A DNA stretch of 64,000 bases from Streptomyces sp. CB02959 (GCF_002803155.1 NZ_NNBP01000035.1:1-64000), one strand, 5' to 3'. Positions 8,381-17,255 are shown, counted from the first letter of the stretch. Numbers and translations: made by a program. Notes: generated by a model from the letters alone, not told the origin.

Positions 8381-8989
8381 TCAGCGGGCCGGCGCGGTCC
8401 AGTCCGGCCGCCGTCCGCTGAGGGCCACCGCCCGGTCCAGCGGCGGCGCGTCCGTCGCCACCGGGACCGGCGGTCCGAAGGGCGACGGGCCCCCCTGGGC
8501 GGCGGCGGTGGCTTCGAGGAGCCCGAGTGCGAGCCGCAGGCTCGCCTCGTCGGGCGCGTACTCCTGGCCGGTGGCGCGCGCCAGGTCCCAGCCGTGCACG
8601 ACCAGCTCGTTCAGTGCGAAGCCGCCCGCGGCGGCCCCGGGCAGACAGACCCCGCCCACCCGCGTCTCGCCCTCCCAGGCGGCCGGGTCGCGCCAGGCGG
8701 CCACCAGCCCGTCGAGGTTCCGGGTCAGCTCGGCGCGCCACTCGGGGGCCAGGTCGGGCAGCGCCGAGCCCGGGGGAGTGTCGGTCGTCGGCCCCAGGTC
8801 CTTGCGCGCGGCGTCCCGGAACGCGGCGGTCAGCCCCACCAGATGGCCCAGCAGATGCCGTACGGCGTATGCGGCGCACGGGGTGGGCGCCGCCAGTTGC
8901 CGCTCCGTGGTGCCCGCGGCGAGCCGCGCCACCTCCTGCGCCTGCGCCGCGAAATCGATCACCGCGGTCCGCTCCGTCTTCTCGGTCAT
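8381..8989 (-). CDS. TIGR03086-like metal-binding protein (DinB/mycothiol maleylpyruvate isomerase fold)
   Basis: A 202-residue helical protein. The histidines in RHLLGHLVG and NELVVHGWDLARATGQ are spaced as in the DinB-like four-helix metal-binding family called TIGR03086, in which a His/Glu/His set binds a divalent metal and some members use mycothiol. ATG 8989 is supported by AAGGGA about 10 nt upstream; a more upstream start at 9037 is possible but adds a low-complexity extension. The specific reaction is unknown. The gene lies between the LLM gene and the second acyl-CoA ligase, transcribed in the same direction, without a CTGA-N7-TCAG site of its own. Confidence 0.82.
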   Translation of the reverse strand: MTEKTERTAVIDFAAQAQEVARLAAGTTERQLAAPTPCAAYAVRHLLGHLVGLTAAFRDAARKDLGPTTDTPPGSALPDLAPEWRAELTRNLDGLVAAWRDPAAWEGETRVGGVCLPGAAAGGFALNELVVHGWDLARATGQEYAPDEASLRLALGLLEATAAAQGGPSPFGPPVPVATDAPPLDRAVALSGRRPDWTAPAR

Positions 8990-9082
8990 GATCCGGGTCC
9001 CTTCCCTTGCCGGACCGGCCGCCGCGGCCGGTTCCACCAGTGAAGACCCCCGGCGCGCCGAGAACTCATCGGCGCGCCCGGC

Positions 9083-10666
9083 TCATGTCCGCAGGGCCCC
9101 GTAGCGCTCCCGCAGCGCCGCCTTCACCACCTTGTTCAGCGGTCCGCCGCGCGGCAGCGCCTCGGTGATCTCCAACTGCTCCGGCAGCTTCTGCGTCATC
9201 AGCCCGGCCGCCCGCAGGTGCGCGGTGAGGTCGGCCAGGGTGAGCCGGGGCGTAGCCGTAGCGCCGTCCCCCGCCCCGGCCAGCGTGACCACCGCGCAGA
9301 CCCGTTCGCCCCGCTCCCGGTCCGGCAGCCCGATCACCGCCGCCTCCGCCACCGCCGGATGGGTGTGCACCAGGTCCTCGATCTCCTGCGCGGAGATGTT
9401 CTCGCCCTTGCGGATGATGATGTCCTTGAGCCGCCCGGTGAGCACCAGGTGGCCGTCGGCGCGCAGCCGGCCCAGGTCGCCGGTGCGGAACGCGCCGTCC
9501 GCGGTGAACGCCTCGGCCGTCAGCGCGGGATCGGTGTACCGCCGGAAGACCATCGGCCCGCCGACCGTCACCTCACCCGTCTCGCCGGGCGCGGCCGGGC
9601 TCCCGTCGGGCCGGACGATCCGCACCCGGGCGCCCGCCACCGGCCTGCCGACCGTGTGCGCCAGCTGCTCGTCGCTGTCGTACGGCGTCCCCATCGCGAT
9701 CATCGGGCACTCCGTCATCCCGTACCCGTGCACGATCGCGCAGTCCAACTCCCGCCCGGCCGCCCGGTACAGCTCGGCCGGCAGCGGTGCCCCGCCGCCG
9801 GACAGCAGCCGCAGCGAGGGGATCAGGGGGCCGGCGTCCGGCGCGGCCGCCCGGCGGCGCCGCGACGCCTCGTGGAACGCCTGGTAGAACGCGGTGCTGC
9901 CGCCCGCCATGGTCACCCCGTGGCGCCGGTAGACCTCGGCCGCCCGCGCCGCGTCGAACGTCTCCAGCACCACCGCCGGAAACCCGCTGACCAGCATGGC
10001 GATGACGTAGTCCGGCCCGGCGATGTGCGCGTACGGGAACGCGATGGAGCCGATGTCGTCGGCCGACATGCCCAGTGCGGTGGCCAGCCCCACGCCGCCG
10101 GCGACGAGCGAGGCGTCGGTGTGCTCGACTCCCTTGGGCGCGGCGGTCGTTCCGGACGTGTAGTAGATCCAGCGCGTGCGGTCGTCCCCGCCTTCCGGGG
10201 GCTCCGGCAGCGCGTCCGGATCCCCGTCGGGCAGCCCGTCCGCCAGCGACACCACGCGCACCGCGGAGTGCTCCCCGGCCGCGCCGCGCACCATCGCCGG
10301 ATAGTCGAACCCCCGCCACACCCCGGGCACGAGGGCGAACTCCGCCGCCGACTCGGCCAGGATGAACCCGACCTCGCGCGCCCGGTGCAGATGGAGCACC
10401 GGCGTCTGCACGGCCCCGAGCCGGGCCAGCGCGAGCGAGGCGACCACCGTGTCGACACGGGTCGGCAGCTGCCACATCACCCGCGTACCGGGACCGATCC
10501 CCAGCTCCCGGAAACCGGCGGCCGCGCGCAGCGCCGCCTGTCGTACCTCGCCGAAGGTCGCGGTCCGGCCGCCGTCCCCGTCGAAGAACATCGGCGCGTC
10601 TCCGGAGGCCCGCGCCCGGTACTCGACCAGTTCCCACAGCGTGCGTATACGGGCGGGTTCGAACAC
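9083..10666 (-). CDS. acyl-CoA ligase (AMP-binding; cyclohexanecarboxylate-CoA ligase-like)
   Basis: A 527-residue adenylate-forming enzyme. Visible motifs are WIYYTSGTTAAPKGVEHTD (phosphate-binding loop), HGYGMTECPMIAMG, GAFRTGDLGRLRADGHL, LTGRLKDIIIRKGENISAQE and the C-terminal catalytic region PRGGPLNKVVKAAL, in which a Lys is preceded by Asn rather than Gly. The start is GTG 10666 with a strong AGGAGG 6 nt upstream. It probably activates a cyclic or branched carboxylic acid; the substrate is not known. Its promoter carries operator b (10742-10756), which links it to the FadD3/thiolase genes although it is a separate transcript. Confidence 0.9.
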   Translation of the reverse strand: MFEPARIRTLWELVEYRARASGDAPMFFDGDGGRTATFGEVRQAALRAAAGFRELGIGPGTRVMWQLPTRVDTVVASLALARLGAVQTPVLHLHRAREVGFILAESAAEFALVPGVWRGFDYPAMVRGAAGEHSAVRVVSLADGLPDGDPDALPEPPEGGDDRTRWIYYTSGTTAAPKGVEHTDASLVAGGVGLATALGMSADDIGSIAFPYAHIAGPDYVIAMLVSGFPAVVLETFDAARAAEVYRRHGVTMAGGSTAFYQAFHEASRRRRAAAPDAGPLIPSLRLLSGGGAPLPAELYRAAGRELDCAIVHGYGMTECPMIAMGTPYDSDEQLAHTVGRPVAGARVRIVRPDGSPAAPGETGEVTVGGPMVFRRYTDPALTAEAFTADGAFRTGDLGRLRADGHLVLTGRLKDIIIRKGENISAQEIEDLVHTHPAVAEAAVIGLPDRERGERVCAVVTLAGAGDGATATPRLTLADLTAHLRAAGLMTQKLPEQLEITEALPRGGPLNKVVKAALRERYGALRT

Positions 10667-10728
10667 GGCGCGCCTCCTGGGGTGGACGGGCGGGCTGTTC
10701 CGCCGGCGTGCTGGATCCAAGTGGCGGG

Positions 10729-10756
10729 ACTGTACCCCAATCTGACGCAACATCAG
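10729..10756 (-). promoter_or_regulatory. promoter with CTGA-N7-TCAG operator (site b)
   Basis: The palindrome CTGACGCAACATCAG lies at 10742-10756. Read on the minus strand, CTGATG (10756-10751) is the putative -35 and TACAGT (10734-10729) the -10, spacer 16, about 60 nt upstream of the ligase GTG at 10666. Confidence 0.7.
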
Positions 10757-10776
10757 ATACCTGCGGGGGCGAAGAG

Positions 10777-10820
10777 CGGCACCGGCGGGGTCATGCGGCT
10801 GCACGACCCCGCCGGTGCCG
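10777..10820 (-). terminator. strong hairpin terminator
   Basis: Perfect 16-bp inverted repeat, arms 10777-10792 and 10805-10820 with a 12-nt loop, downstream of the small secreted peptide gene. It isolates that gene from the ligase promoter. Confidence 0.75.
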
Positions 10821-10991
10821 TGTGGACAAGTCGTCGACAAGGACGGAGAAGCGGAGGAAGAAAGAGAAGAAGAAGGAGTGGAGAAACGGGCGGGACGGCA
10901 AGGAAGGCGACGACCGGCGGGTGGTGGACAAGAGGTGTGCTCGGGCGGCGTCGCGCGGCCGGCGGCCGGCCCGCGGTCCCGGGCGCCCGGA

Positions 10992-11180
10992 TCAGGGCGT
11001 GTGGCGGTCCTGCGGGGCGACGGCGCTGGTGACGGCGCTGGTGATGGGCGCATGGCGGTCGAAGGGCTGGACGAGACCGGGCCGGGCGTGCGGCGCGGCG
11101 GCCAGCGCCGGCGCGGTGGCGGCGCCGAGCAGGGCGACGGTGACGGCGGCAAGGGTGACAGTGTGAACGGTGCGGGTCAC
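10992..11180 (-). CDS. small secreted peptide with repeated DRHxP motif
   Basis: A 62-residue product starting at GTG 11180, with AAGGAG about 7 nt upstream. Residues 1-27 form a classical signal peptide (MTRTVHTV, a hydrophobic core AAVTVALLGAATAPALA, then AxA-type cleavage). The short mature part carries FDRHAPI and, at the very C-terminus, QDRHTP. The neighbouring gene (11429-11614) encodes a leaderless peptide with two DKHAP motifs, so the two genes look paralogous in their motif. Both are transcribed toward lower coordinates and each is followed by a large hairpin. Function is unknown. The position beside a BTAD/NB-ARC/TPR regulator suggests a signalling or precursor peptide, which is inference. 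Confidence 0.72.
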   Translation of the reverse strand: MTRTVHTVTLAAVTVALLGAATAPALAAAPHARPGLVQPFDRHAPITSAVTSAVAPQDRHTP

Positions 11181-11310
11181 TCTGGTCTCCTTCTCTGAAG
11201 ATGGGATGGCCACTTGCCAAGTGAGGCTAACCACGACTGGACAGATGTTCGGTGGCCTGGCCGGAAAGTGATGGAGTACGGCCGAATGTCCGGCCGTGTG
11301 CGGACAAGCA

Positions 11311-11362
11311 GCAGGGGCCGGTACCGATGGCTCCCCTCCATGCCATCGGGACCAGCCCCTGC
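11311..11362 (-). terminator. large hairpin between the two small peptide genes
   Basis: The arms 11311-11330 and 11343-11362 pair over 20 bp with two mismatches and a 12-nt loop. The hairpin lies downstream of the DKHAP peptide gene, and a C-rich/G-rich tract follows on the far side. A terminator is the simplest reading. Confidence 0.7.
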
Positions 11363-11428
11363 CGTCCCCCGAAACCCCTGGAAAATCCCCCCCCCGGGCT
11401 CTCCTGGGATTCCCCCGATGCGGTCTGA

Positions 11429-11614
11429 CTAGCGCGGCTCGCCCAGCGGGGCGTGCTTGTCCTGCGCGGTGACGGTGCCGGCCGGCGACGCCTCGGCGTT
11501 CACGGGCTTCACGGGTGCCTTCTTACCGAGGCCGGGTGTGGCGATCGGCGCGTGCTTGTCCATCGGCTTGATGATGTCGCGCTCGTTGCGTGCCGGTGCC
11601 TGCTCGTTCGTCAC
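11429..11614 (-). CDS. small peptide with two DKHAP motifs
   Basis: A 61-residue product with no signal peptide, starting at GTG 11614 (AGGAG 9 nt upstream). It carries PMDKHAPI near residue 20 and AQDKHAPL close to the C-terminus, separated by a Pro/Lys/Ala linker. The spacing of two motifs in a short disordered peptide recalls the Streptomyces small proteins annotated as 'sigma-like', which carry repeated D-x-HAT motifs; this is from memory and not checked. The adjacent upstream gene on the same strand is the BTAD/NB-ARC/TPR regulator, about 230 bp away. Function is unknown. Confidence 0.7.
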   Translation of the reverse strand: MTNEQAPARNERDIIKPMDKHAPIATPGLGKKAPVKPVNAEASPAGTVTAQDKHAPLGEPR

Positions 11615-11843
11615 AACAATCAACTCCTGTGTGTGGGCGCTTTCGGAAGGCCCGGCCGGCGACTCCCCTGTTGGTCGCCGGACGGACGTTCCACGGCCGC
11701 TCACCTTAACGATGGGGCCTGACAGCCGAGCCGCTTGCCCCCCGAGGCGGCGGTTCGACATGAGAGAGAGTGGACCGCCGCGATGAACGATCGATAAACG
11801 CCGCGCTCACCTGCTGCGCAGTGCGGGAACGGGCGGGCCGGGG

Positions 11844-14780
11844 TCAGGCGATGGCGGGCAGCGTGAGCAGGGACTGCACCTCACGGCCCTCCGGCGCGCC
11901 CAGCTTCTCGTAGACGGGCAGCGCCTCCTGCCAGCAGACCCGGGCCCGGCCGGTGTGCCCTATGGCGTTCAGCGCGCGGCCGAGCAGCGTCAGGGCGTTG
12001 GCCCGCCACCACTCCCCGCCGACCCCGCGCAGTGCCGCGAGGGCCTGTTCGGCGTGGTTGGCGGCCTGCGCCGGGTGGTCGTTCTCCAGGTTGACCTCAC
12101 CCAGCCGGAAGAAGGTCATGCCCTCCCAGAACCGCTGGCGGTTGTCCTGGAAGATGGCCAGCGCCCCGCCGAGTTGCGCGGTGGCGTCGCCCAGCCGGCC
12201 CGCGCGCTTGAAGGCGAGGCCGAGGGTGTACATCCCGTTGGCCAGCCGGCGGGTGGCACCGAGCTCCCGGTAGATGGCGATGCCTTCCTCCGCGAGCCGG
12301 ATGGCGCTGTCCAGCCGCTCCGTCTCCAGGTGCACGCGCGCGAGGTTGCACAGCGCGCTGGCCTCGGACTGCGGGTTGTGGTCGTCGCGGAAGGCGGTGC
12401 GGGCCTGGCTGAGGTAGGGCTCGGCGTCGGCGTAGCGCTGCTGGACGATGGCGATGATGCCGCGGTCGTTGGGCGCGTTCGACGACGAGAACGGGTCCCC
12501 GGTGGCCAGGCCCAGCAGCATGGCGGACTGGGCGTGCGTGTCGGCTTCGTCCAGGCGGCCCGCCAGGGTGCGGACGTTGGTGAGCGAGGTGTGCAGGCGG
12601 GCCTCGGCGCGCTGGTCGCCGAGTTCCTGGGCGGCGGCCAGCAGGGCCACGTTGGCCTGCTCGTACTGGTGCGAGTCCGCGCTCGACTCGGCCAGGTCCA
12701 GCGTGAGCAGCAGCAGGTCCACGGCGCGCCGCAACGTACCCGCCGCGGTGGACTGCTGGGCGCAGGCCAGGAGGCAGCGGGCCTCGCCGAACAGCCACCG
12801 CAGCGCCGCGGGCCGGTCCGCGAAGACCAGGCCCGGGTAGTCGGGGCGCTCCATGTGGTCCACCAGCCGGTCCCCGGGCCGCTCCATGGCGTACATGTGG
12901 GCGGCCGTGGCCAGATAGAAGTCCAGCAGGCGCGACAGTGCCGCGCCCCGCTCGGACGGCGGGTGCTCGTCGCGTTCCGCGCAGGAGCGCGCGTACAGGC
13001 GGACCAGGTCGTGGAAGCGGTAGCGGCCGGGTGCGGCGGACTCCAACAGGGAGGCGTCGACGAGGGATTCGACCAGGTCCTCGGCGTCGTCGAGGTCCAG
13101 GGCGAGGAGGGCCGCCGCGGCCGCCAGGGAGATGTCCGGGCCGTCCGCCAGGCCCAGCAGGCGGAAGGCGCGGGCCTGGGCGGGCTCCAGTTGCTTGTAG
13201 CCCAGCTCGAAGGTGGCCTTCACGGCCAGGTCGCCGGCGCGGAGTTCGTCCAGCCGGCGGCGTTCGTCGGCGAGCTTGCTGGCGAGCGTGGAGACCGTCC
13301 AGGTCCGGCGGGCGGCCAGCCGGGACGCGGCGATGCGGATGGCCAGCGGCAGGAAGCCGCAGGCGCCGACGACCGCCATGGCGGCCTGCCGTTCGGAGGT
13401 GACCCGCTCCTCGCCGACGATGCGGGTGAAGAGCCGCAGGGCCTCCTCCGGGCTCATCACGTCGAGGTCGATCAGGTGCGCGCCGGCCAGGTCGATCATC
13501 CGGGAGCGGCTGGTGACCAGTGCGGCGCAGCCCTCGGTCCCCGGGAGCAGCGGCCGGACCTGCGCCGCGTCGCGGGCGTTGTCCAGGAGCGCCAGTACGC
13601 GGCGCCCGGCGAGTGTGGAGCGGAAGAAGGCGGAGCGTTCCTCCAGCCCGTCCGGAATGGCGGAGTCCGGCGTGCCCAGGGCGCGCAGGAAGGCGCCGAG
13701 CACCGCCTCCGGTTCGGCCGGGTTGTGCCCCGCCCCCTGGAGGTCGACGTAGAGCTGGCCGTCCGGGAAGTGCTCCCGCGCGGTGTGCGCCACGTGCACC
13801 GCCAGGGTGGTCTTCCCGACGCCGCCGATGCCGGCGACCGCGGAGACCGCCATCACGCTGCCCTCGGCCGTCGCCAGCTGGTCGCTGAGTTCGGTGACGA
13901 AGGCGGCACGGCCGGTGAAGTCGGCGACGGTGGCGGGGAGTTGGCGGGGGCGGACGAAGGTGCCCTCGGGTGATCCGGGGTCGGCGACGGCCGGGGCGTC
14001 CAGTTCGGCGTCGGCCCGCAGGATCCGCTGCTGGAGTTCGGAGAGCGACGTGCACGGGTCCACGCCCAACTCGTCGGCGAGCAGCCGGCGGGTGTCGGCG
14101 TACACCGCGAGCGCCTCGGCCTGGCGGCCGCTGCGGTAGAGGGCCAGCATCAGCAGTTCCCGGAGCCGCTCGCGCAGCGGGTGCGCGGCGGTCAGGGCGG
14201 TGAGCTCGGAGACCGACTCGGCGTGGTGGCCGGCCTCCAGGCCCAGGTCGAGGCGGGTCTCGGTCAGCGACAGCCGCCACTCCTCCAGGCGGGTCCGCTG
14301 GTTCTCGGCGTACGGGCCGGGCACCCTGGCGAGCGGTTCGCCGTCCCACAGGTCCAGTGCGGCGTCGAGGAGTTCGCGGGCCCGGCCGCGGTCGCCGGCG
14401 GCCTTGGCCTTCTCCGCCTCGGCGGCGTACTGCTCGGCGGTGTCGTGGTCGAGGTCCAGGGGCAGGCCGTCCACGGACCGGAGGGCGTAGCCGCCGGACT
14501 CGCTGACCAGCGCCTCCGCGTCGTCGCCGAGCGCCTTGCGGAGCCGGGAGGCGTACGTCCGCAGGGCGGCCAGCGCGGCGTGCGGCGGTTCGTCGCCCCA
14601 CAGGGCGTCGACGAGCTCGGGCGCGGTCGCGGTCCGCCCGCCGCGCAGCAGCAGCGCGGCGAGCAGGGCACGCTGCTGCGGAGACCCCGCCGCCAGCGGC
14701 GTCTCACCGCGCCATGCCCGCACGGGACCGAGCACGGTGAAGCGCAGCCGCTCCCGCACCTGTCCCGGACCGTCGTCCAT
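11844..14780 (-). CDS. AfsR/SARP-type regulator: BTAD + NB-ARC (STAND) + TPR
   Basis: A 978-residue regulator. Residues about 10-95 form the OmpR-like winged helix (RFTVLGPVRAWRG...LVDALWGDEPP...LRKAL) and about 100-255 the bacterial transcriptional activation domain. From about 280 an NB-ARC ATPase follows with P-loop GIGGVGKTTL near residue 316, LLDNARDAAQVRPLLPG and the GFLPLAI segment. The C-terminal third consists of TPR units (for example AEPYLSQARTAFRDDHN and ATAQLGGALAIFQDN). ATG 14780 has GGGGG upstream; GTG 14837 would add 19 residues. AfsR-type proteins activate pathway genes after nucleotide-driven assembly. TPR domains often bind peptides or proteins, which makes the adjacent D(K/R)HAP peptides candidate partners; that link is inference. 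Confidence 0.92.
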   Translation of the reverse strand: MDDGPGQVRERLRFTVLGPVRAWRGETPLAAGSPQQRALLAALLLRGGRTATAPELVDALWGDEPPHAALAALRTYASRLRKALGDDAEALVSESGGYALRSVDGLPLDLDHDTAEQYAAEAEKAKAAGDRGRARELLDAALDLWDGEPLARVPGPYAENQRTRLEEWRLSLTETRLDLGLEAGHHAESVSELTALTAAHPLRERLRELLMLALYRSGRQAEALAVYADTRRLLADELGVDPCTSLSELQQRILRADAELDAPAVADPGSPEGTFVRPRQLPATVADFTGRAAFVTELSDQLATAEGSVMAVSAVAGIGGVGKTTLAVHVAHTAREHFPDGQLYVDLQGAGHNPAEPEAVLGAFLRALGTPDSAIPDGLEERSAFFRSTLAGRRVLALLDNARDAAQVRPLLPGTEGCAALVTSRSRMIDLAGAHLIDLDVMSPEEALRLFTRIVGEERVTSERQAAMAVVGACGFLPLAIRIAASRLAARRTWTVSTLASKLADERRRLDELRAGDLAVKATFELGYKQLEPAQARAFRLLGLADGPDISLAAAAALLALDLDDAEDLVESLVDASLLESAAPGRYRFHDLVRLYARSCAERDEHPPSERGAALSRLLDFYLATAAHMYAMERPGDRLVDHMERPDYPGLVFADRPAALRWLFGEARCLLACAQQSTAAGTLRRAVDLLLLTLDLAESSADSHQYEQANVALLAAAQELGDQRAEARLHTSLTNVRTLAGRLDEADTHAQSAMLLGLATGDPFSSSNAPNDRGIIAIVQQRYADAEPYLSQARTAFRDDHNPQSEASALCNLARVHLETERLDSAIRLAEEGIAIYRELGATRRLANGMYTLGLAFKRAGRLGDATAQLGGALAIFQDNRQRFWEGMTFFRLGEVNLENDHPAQAANHAEQALAALRGVGGEWWRANALTLLGRALNAIGHTGRARVCWQEALPVYEKLGAPEGREVQSLLTLPAIA

Positions 14781-15401
14781 GGTGTCCCCCTGCCGTGTCC
14801 CGTCCGTCCGCCCTGTCCTGGCCGTTCGCGCCTTCACCTTGTGCGCAACGGTCAGTCTGCCTTGTCGCGGCCTCTTACGTCAGTAGGGGTCCGGAGCGTG
14901 CACAAAGCCTCCCCGCGCGGTGCGGGCCGGGCGGCGCGTCGCCCCGCCGGATACGTGGAGGGGAACCTTCCGTTCTCCCCCGCGGGCCCCGCCCCGGCGT
15001 CCTCCCGGCGTGTTTGCCCAGCTGAACGCCGTGTTCCGCGCCCGCCAGCACCCGCTCGTCCCCTAACTGGCCGGTCCGCCGCTCGCCCTCCCCGTACACC
15101 GGCCGGACGCCCCCGGCCCCTCTACCCGGGGCTCCGGACCCCATCCCCGACTGGCTGGTTTGTTTCTGCCGGTGGCCCGGTACCGGCCGCCCGACCCGCC
15201 TGCGTACACGCCCTGCGGGGTCGGCCGGTTCTCCCTTCGGCCGCCGTTCCGCCGCCGTTCCCCCGCCCTTCCGTCGCCCTTCCGTCGCCCTTCCGTCGCC
15301 CTTCCGTCGCCCTTCCGCGGGCTTTCGCCGCGGGGCCGGGCGCGGGTCCGGTGGGGCGGCCGGGCCCGCCCGCACCGGTCCGGCCGACTCCGTCCGCGTT
15401 A
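14781..15401. other. intergenic region with 11-bp tandem repeats
   Basis: No credible gene is visible. The stretch is GC-rich with codon bias in no frame. It holds the promoter region of the SARP regulator (left end) and a tandem array, CCCTTCCGTCG repeated four times plus a degenerate fifth copy, at 15266-15320. The right end abuts operator c. Confidence 0.6.
15266..15320. repeat. 11-bp tandem repeat, four exact copies plus one degenerate
   Basis: CCCTTCCGTCG is exact at 15266-15276, 15277-15287, 15288-15298 and 15299-15309. CCCTTCCGCGG follows at 15310-15320. The copies are contiguous without spacers, so this is a microsatellite-like array. Confidence 0.9.
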
Positions 15402-15430
15402 CTGACGGACCGTCAGATCAGCGCTACGGT
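15402..15430 (+). promoter_or_regulatory. leaderless promoter with CTGA-N7-TCAG operator (site c)
   Basis: The palindrome CTGACGGACCGTCAG, fully symmetric, lies at 15402-15416. Its first six bases act as -35 to TACGGT at 15425-15430 (spacer 17). The ATG at 15438 lies 7 nt beyond the -10, so the mRNA is probably leaderless. Confidence 0.8.
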
Positions 15431-15437
15431 AACGCCC

Positions 15438-16769
15438 ATGGAGACCAAGCAGCCCGCGGAACCCAGGGAATCCACAGCACCCAAGGGCGCCGAGGAAGCC
15501 GAGAAATCCAAGGAATTCAAGGAATCCAAGTCACCCGACGCGCCCTTCCCCCGGATCATCTCGGTCGACGACCACACCGTGGAGCCCCCCGACGTCTGGC
15601 GGGACCGGCTCCCGTCGAAGTACCACGACACCGGCCCGCGCATCGTCCGCGCACCCGTCAAGGAGATGTCCTTCGTCGGCGGGAAGTTCGCTCCGAAGAT
15701 GGGCGCCCCCGGCGACGACGGCCCGATAGCCGACTGGTGGATCTACGAGGACCTGCACCGCCCGCTGACCCGTCTGGACACCGCCGTCGGCTACTCCCGC
15801 GACGAGATCAAACTGGAGGGCATCACCTACGAGCAGATGCGGCCCGGCTCGTACTCGGTCCCCGAACGCCTGGCCGACATGGACGTCAACCACGTCCAGT
15901 CCGCCCTCTGCTTCCCCACCTTCCCGCGCTTCTGCGGCCAGACCTTCACCGAGGCCAAGGACCGCGAACTGGGCCTGCTCGGGGTGCGCGCGTACAACGA
16001 CTGGATGGTGGAGGAGTGGTGCGGCCCGCAGGCCGCCGGCCGGCTGATCCCGCTGACCCTCGTCCCCCTCTGGGACGCGGAACTGGCCGCCGAGGAGGTC
16101 CGCCGGAACGCGGCCCGCGGCGTCCGCGCCGTCTGCTTCAGCGAGATCCCGCCCCACCTGGGACTGCCCAGCATCCACACCGACTACTGGGACCCGTTCC
16201 TGCGCGCCTGCGACGAGACCGGCACGGTCGTCGCCATGCACATCGGCTCGTCGTCGAAGATGCCGTCCACATCGGCCGACGCCCCGCCCGCCGTCGGCTC
16301 CACGATCACCTTCGCCAACTGCTGCTTCTCGATGACCGACTGGCTGATGAGCGGCAAGTTCGACCGCTTCCCCCACCTGAAGATCATGTACGCCGAGGGG
16401 CAGATCGGTTGGATCCCGTACATCCTGGAGCGCGCGGACGTGGTCTGGGAGGAGAACCGCGCCTGGGGCGGCGTCGCCGACAAGGTCCACCGCCCCCCGT
16501 CCGAACTCTTCGCCGGCCACGTCTACGGATGCTTCTTCGACGACGCGTTCGGCCTGAAGAACCTCGACGCCATCGGCGTCGGCAACGTCCTCTACGAGAC
16601 GGACTACCCGCACTCGGACTCCACCTGGCCCAAGTCCAGGCAGGTCGCCGAAACCCAGATGGGCCACCTCGCCCCCGACGTCATCGACCGCATCGTCCGC
16701 GGCAACGCGATCGAACTGCTGGGACTGACGGGGGAGGGGCTCTGGGGGCCGTCGGCGGGGGGCAGCTGA
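15438..16769 (+). CDS. amidohydrolase (ACMSD/amidohydrolase-2 type TIM barrel)
   Basis: A 443-residue protein. The first 40 residues are a Lys/Glu/Ser/Pro-rich extension. The catalytic domain then starts with ISVDDHTVEPPDVW, where Asp-x-His ligates the active-site metal as in amidohydrolase-2 enzymes. Further motifs are CFPTFPRFCGQTF, VRAYNDWMVEEWCG, VVAMHIGSSS, IMYAEGQIGWIPYILER and the closing YETDYPHSDSTWP (Asp ligand). Members decarboxylate or hydrolyse aromatic or related acids; the substrate here is unknown. The ATG at 15438 follows a TACGGT -10 by 7 nt with no ribosome site, indicating leaderless translation. Operator c places it in the same regulon as the acyl-CoA genes. Confidence 0.9.
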   Translation: METKQPAEPRESTAPKGAEEAEKSKEFKESKSPDAPFPRIISVDDHTVEPPDVWRDRLPSKYHDTGPRIVRAPVKEMSFVGGKFAPKMGAPGDDGPIADWWIYEDLHRPLTRLDTAVGYSRDEIKLEGITYEQMRPGSYSVPERLADMDVNHVQSALCFPTFPRFCGQTFTEAKDRELGLLGVRAYNDWMVEEWCGPQAAGRLIPLTLVPLWDAELAAEEVRRNAARGVRAVCFSEIPPHLGLPSIHTDYWDPFLRACDETGTVVAMHIGSSSKMPSTSADAPPAVGSTITFANCCFSMTDWLMSGKFDRFPHLKIMYAEGQIGWIPYILERADVVWEENRAWGGVADKVHRPPSELFAGHVYGCFFDDAFGLKNLDAIGVGNVLYETDYPHSDSTWPKSRQVAETQMGHLAPDVIDRIVRGNAIELLGLTGEGLWGPSAGGS

Positions 16770-16854
16770 TCTGGCGGGGGCGGGGGCGGGCAGCGTCCCG
16801 TCCGGCCGACGTGGACGGACGGGACCGGTTAAACCGGCTACCGGTTCGACCCGC

Positions 16855-17070
16855 TCAGCCGAGCGGCCGGCTGGCGGCAGGACACGCGCCGTCGCCGCCC
16901 TGCGGCTGCGGGTCGCGCGGTGCTTCCGGGGGCATCGGGCCCCCGTCGTGCTTCCCGCCGTCGTCCTGTGCGACGACCTGCCCGTCCCGGGGGCGCCGGA
17001 ACGGGATGCCGCGCCAGCCCTCGGCGTCGGGCGTGCGCGTCTCGTACGTCTCCACGGCTGCGACGCTCAT
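16855..17070 (-). CDS. small hypothetical protein
   Basis: A 71-residue hydrophilic protein beginning MSVAAVETYETRTPDAEGWR. A strong GAGGAGG lies 7 nt before ATG 17070. The body is rich in Gly, Asp, Pro and Arg with one Cys near the C-terminus and no membrane segment. It lies downstream of the XRE/DUF5753 gene on the same strand, 185 bp away, with a small hairpin (CCGCAGG/CCTGCGG, 17133-17149) between. No family is recognised. Short hydrophilic proteins of this kind often accompany XRE/DUF5753 regulators in Streptomyces, but the link here rests on position only. Confidence 0.65.
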   Translation of the reverse strand: MSVAAVETYETRTPDAEGWRGIPFRRPRDGQVVAQDDGGKHDGGPMPPEAPRDPQPQGGDGACPAASRPLG

Positions 17071-17255
17071 CTGTCAACCTCCTCTTCTCCGAGGGGCCGT
17101 GCCGCCGTACCGTCGAGGCACGGCCCGTGATCCCGCAGGGTTCCTGCGGCTGGGTCACCCGCTCCGGCCGCTCGACTGTCCAGGTTTCCGCGGTCGGGGC
17201 GGGAGTCTCGCCCGTTGTCCGGCGCGGCCATCGTCCCGGGGGAGGGGGCGGGCGC

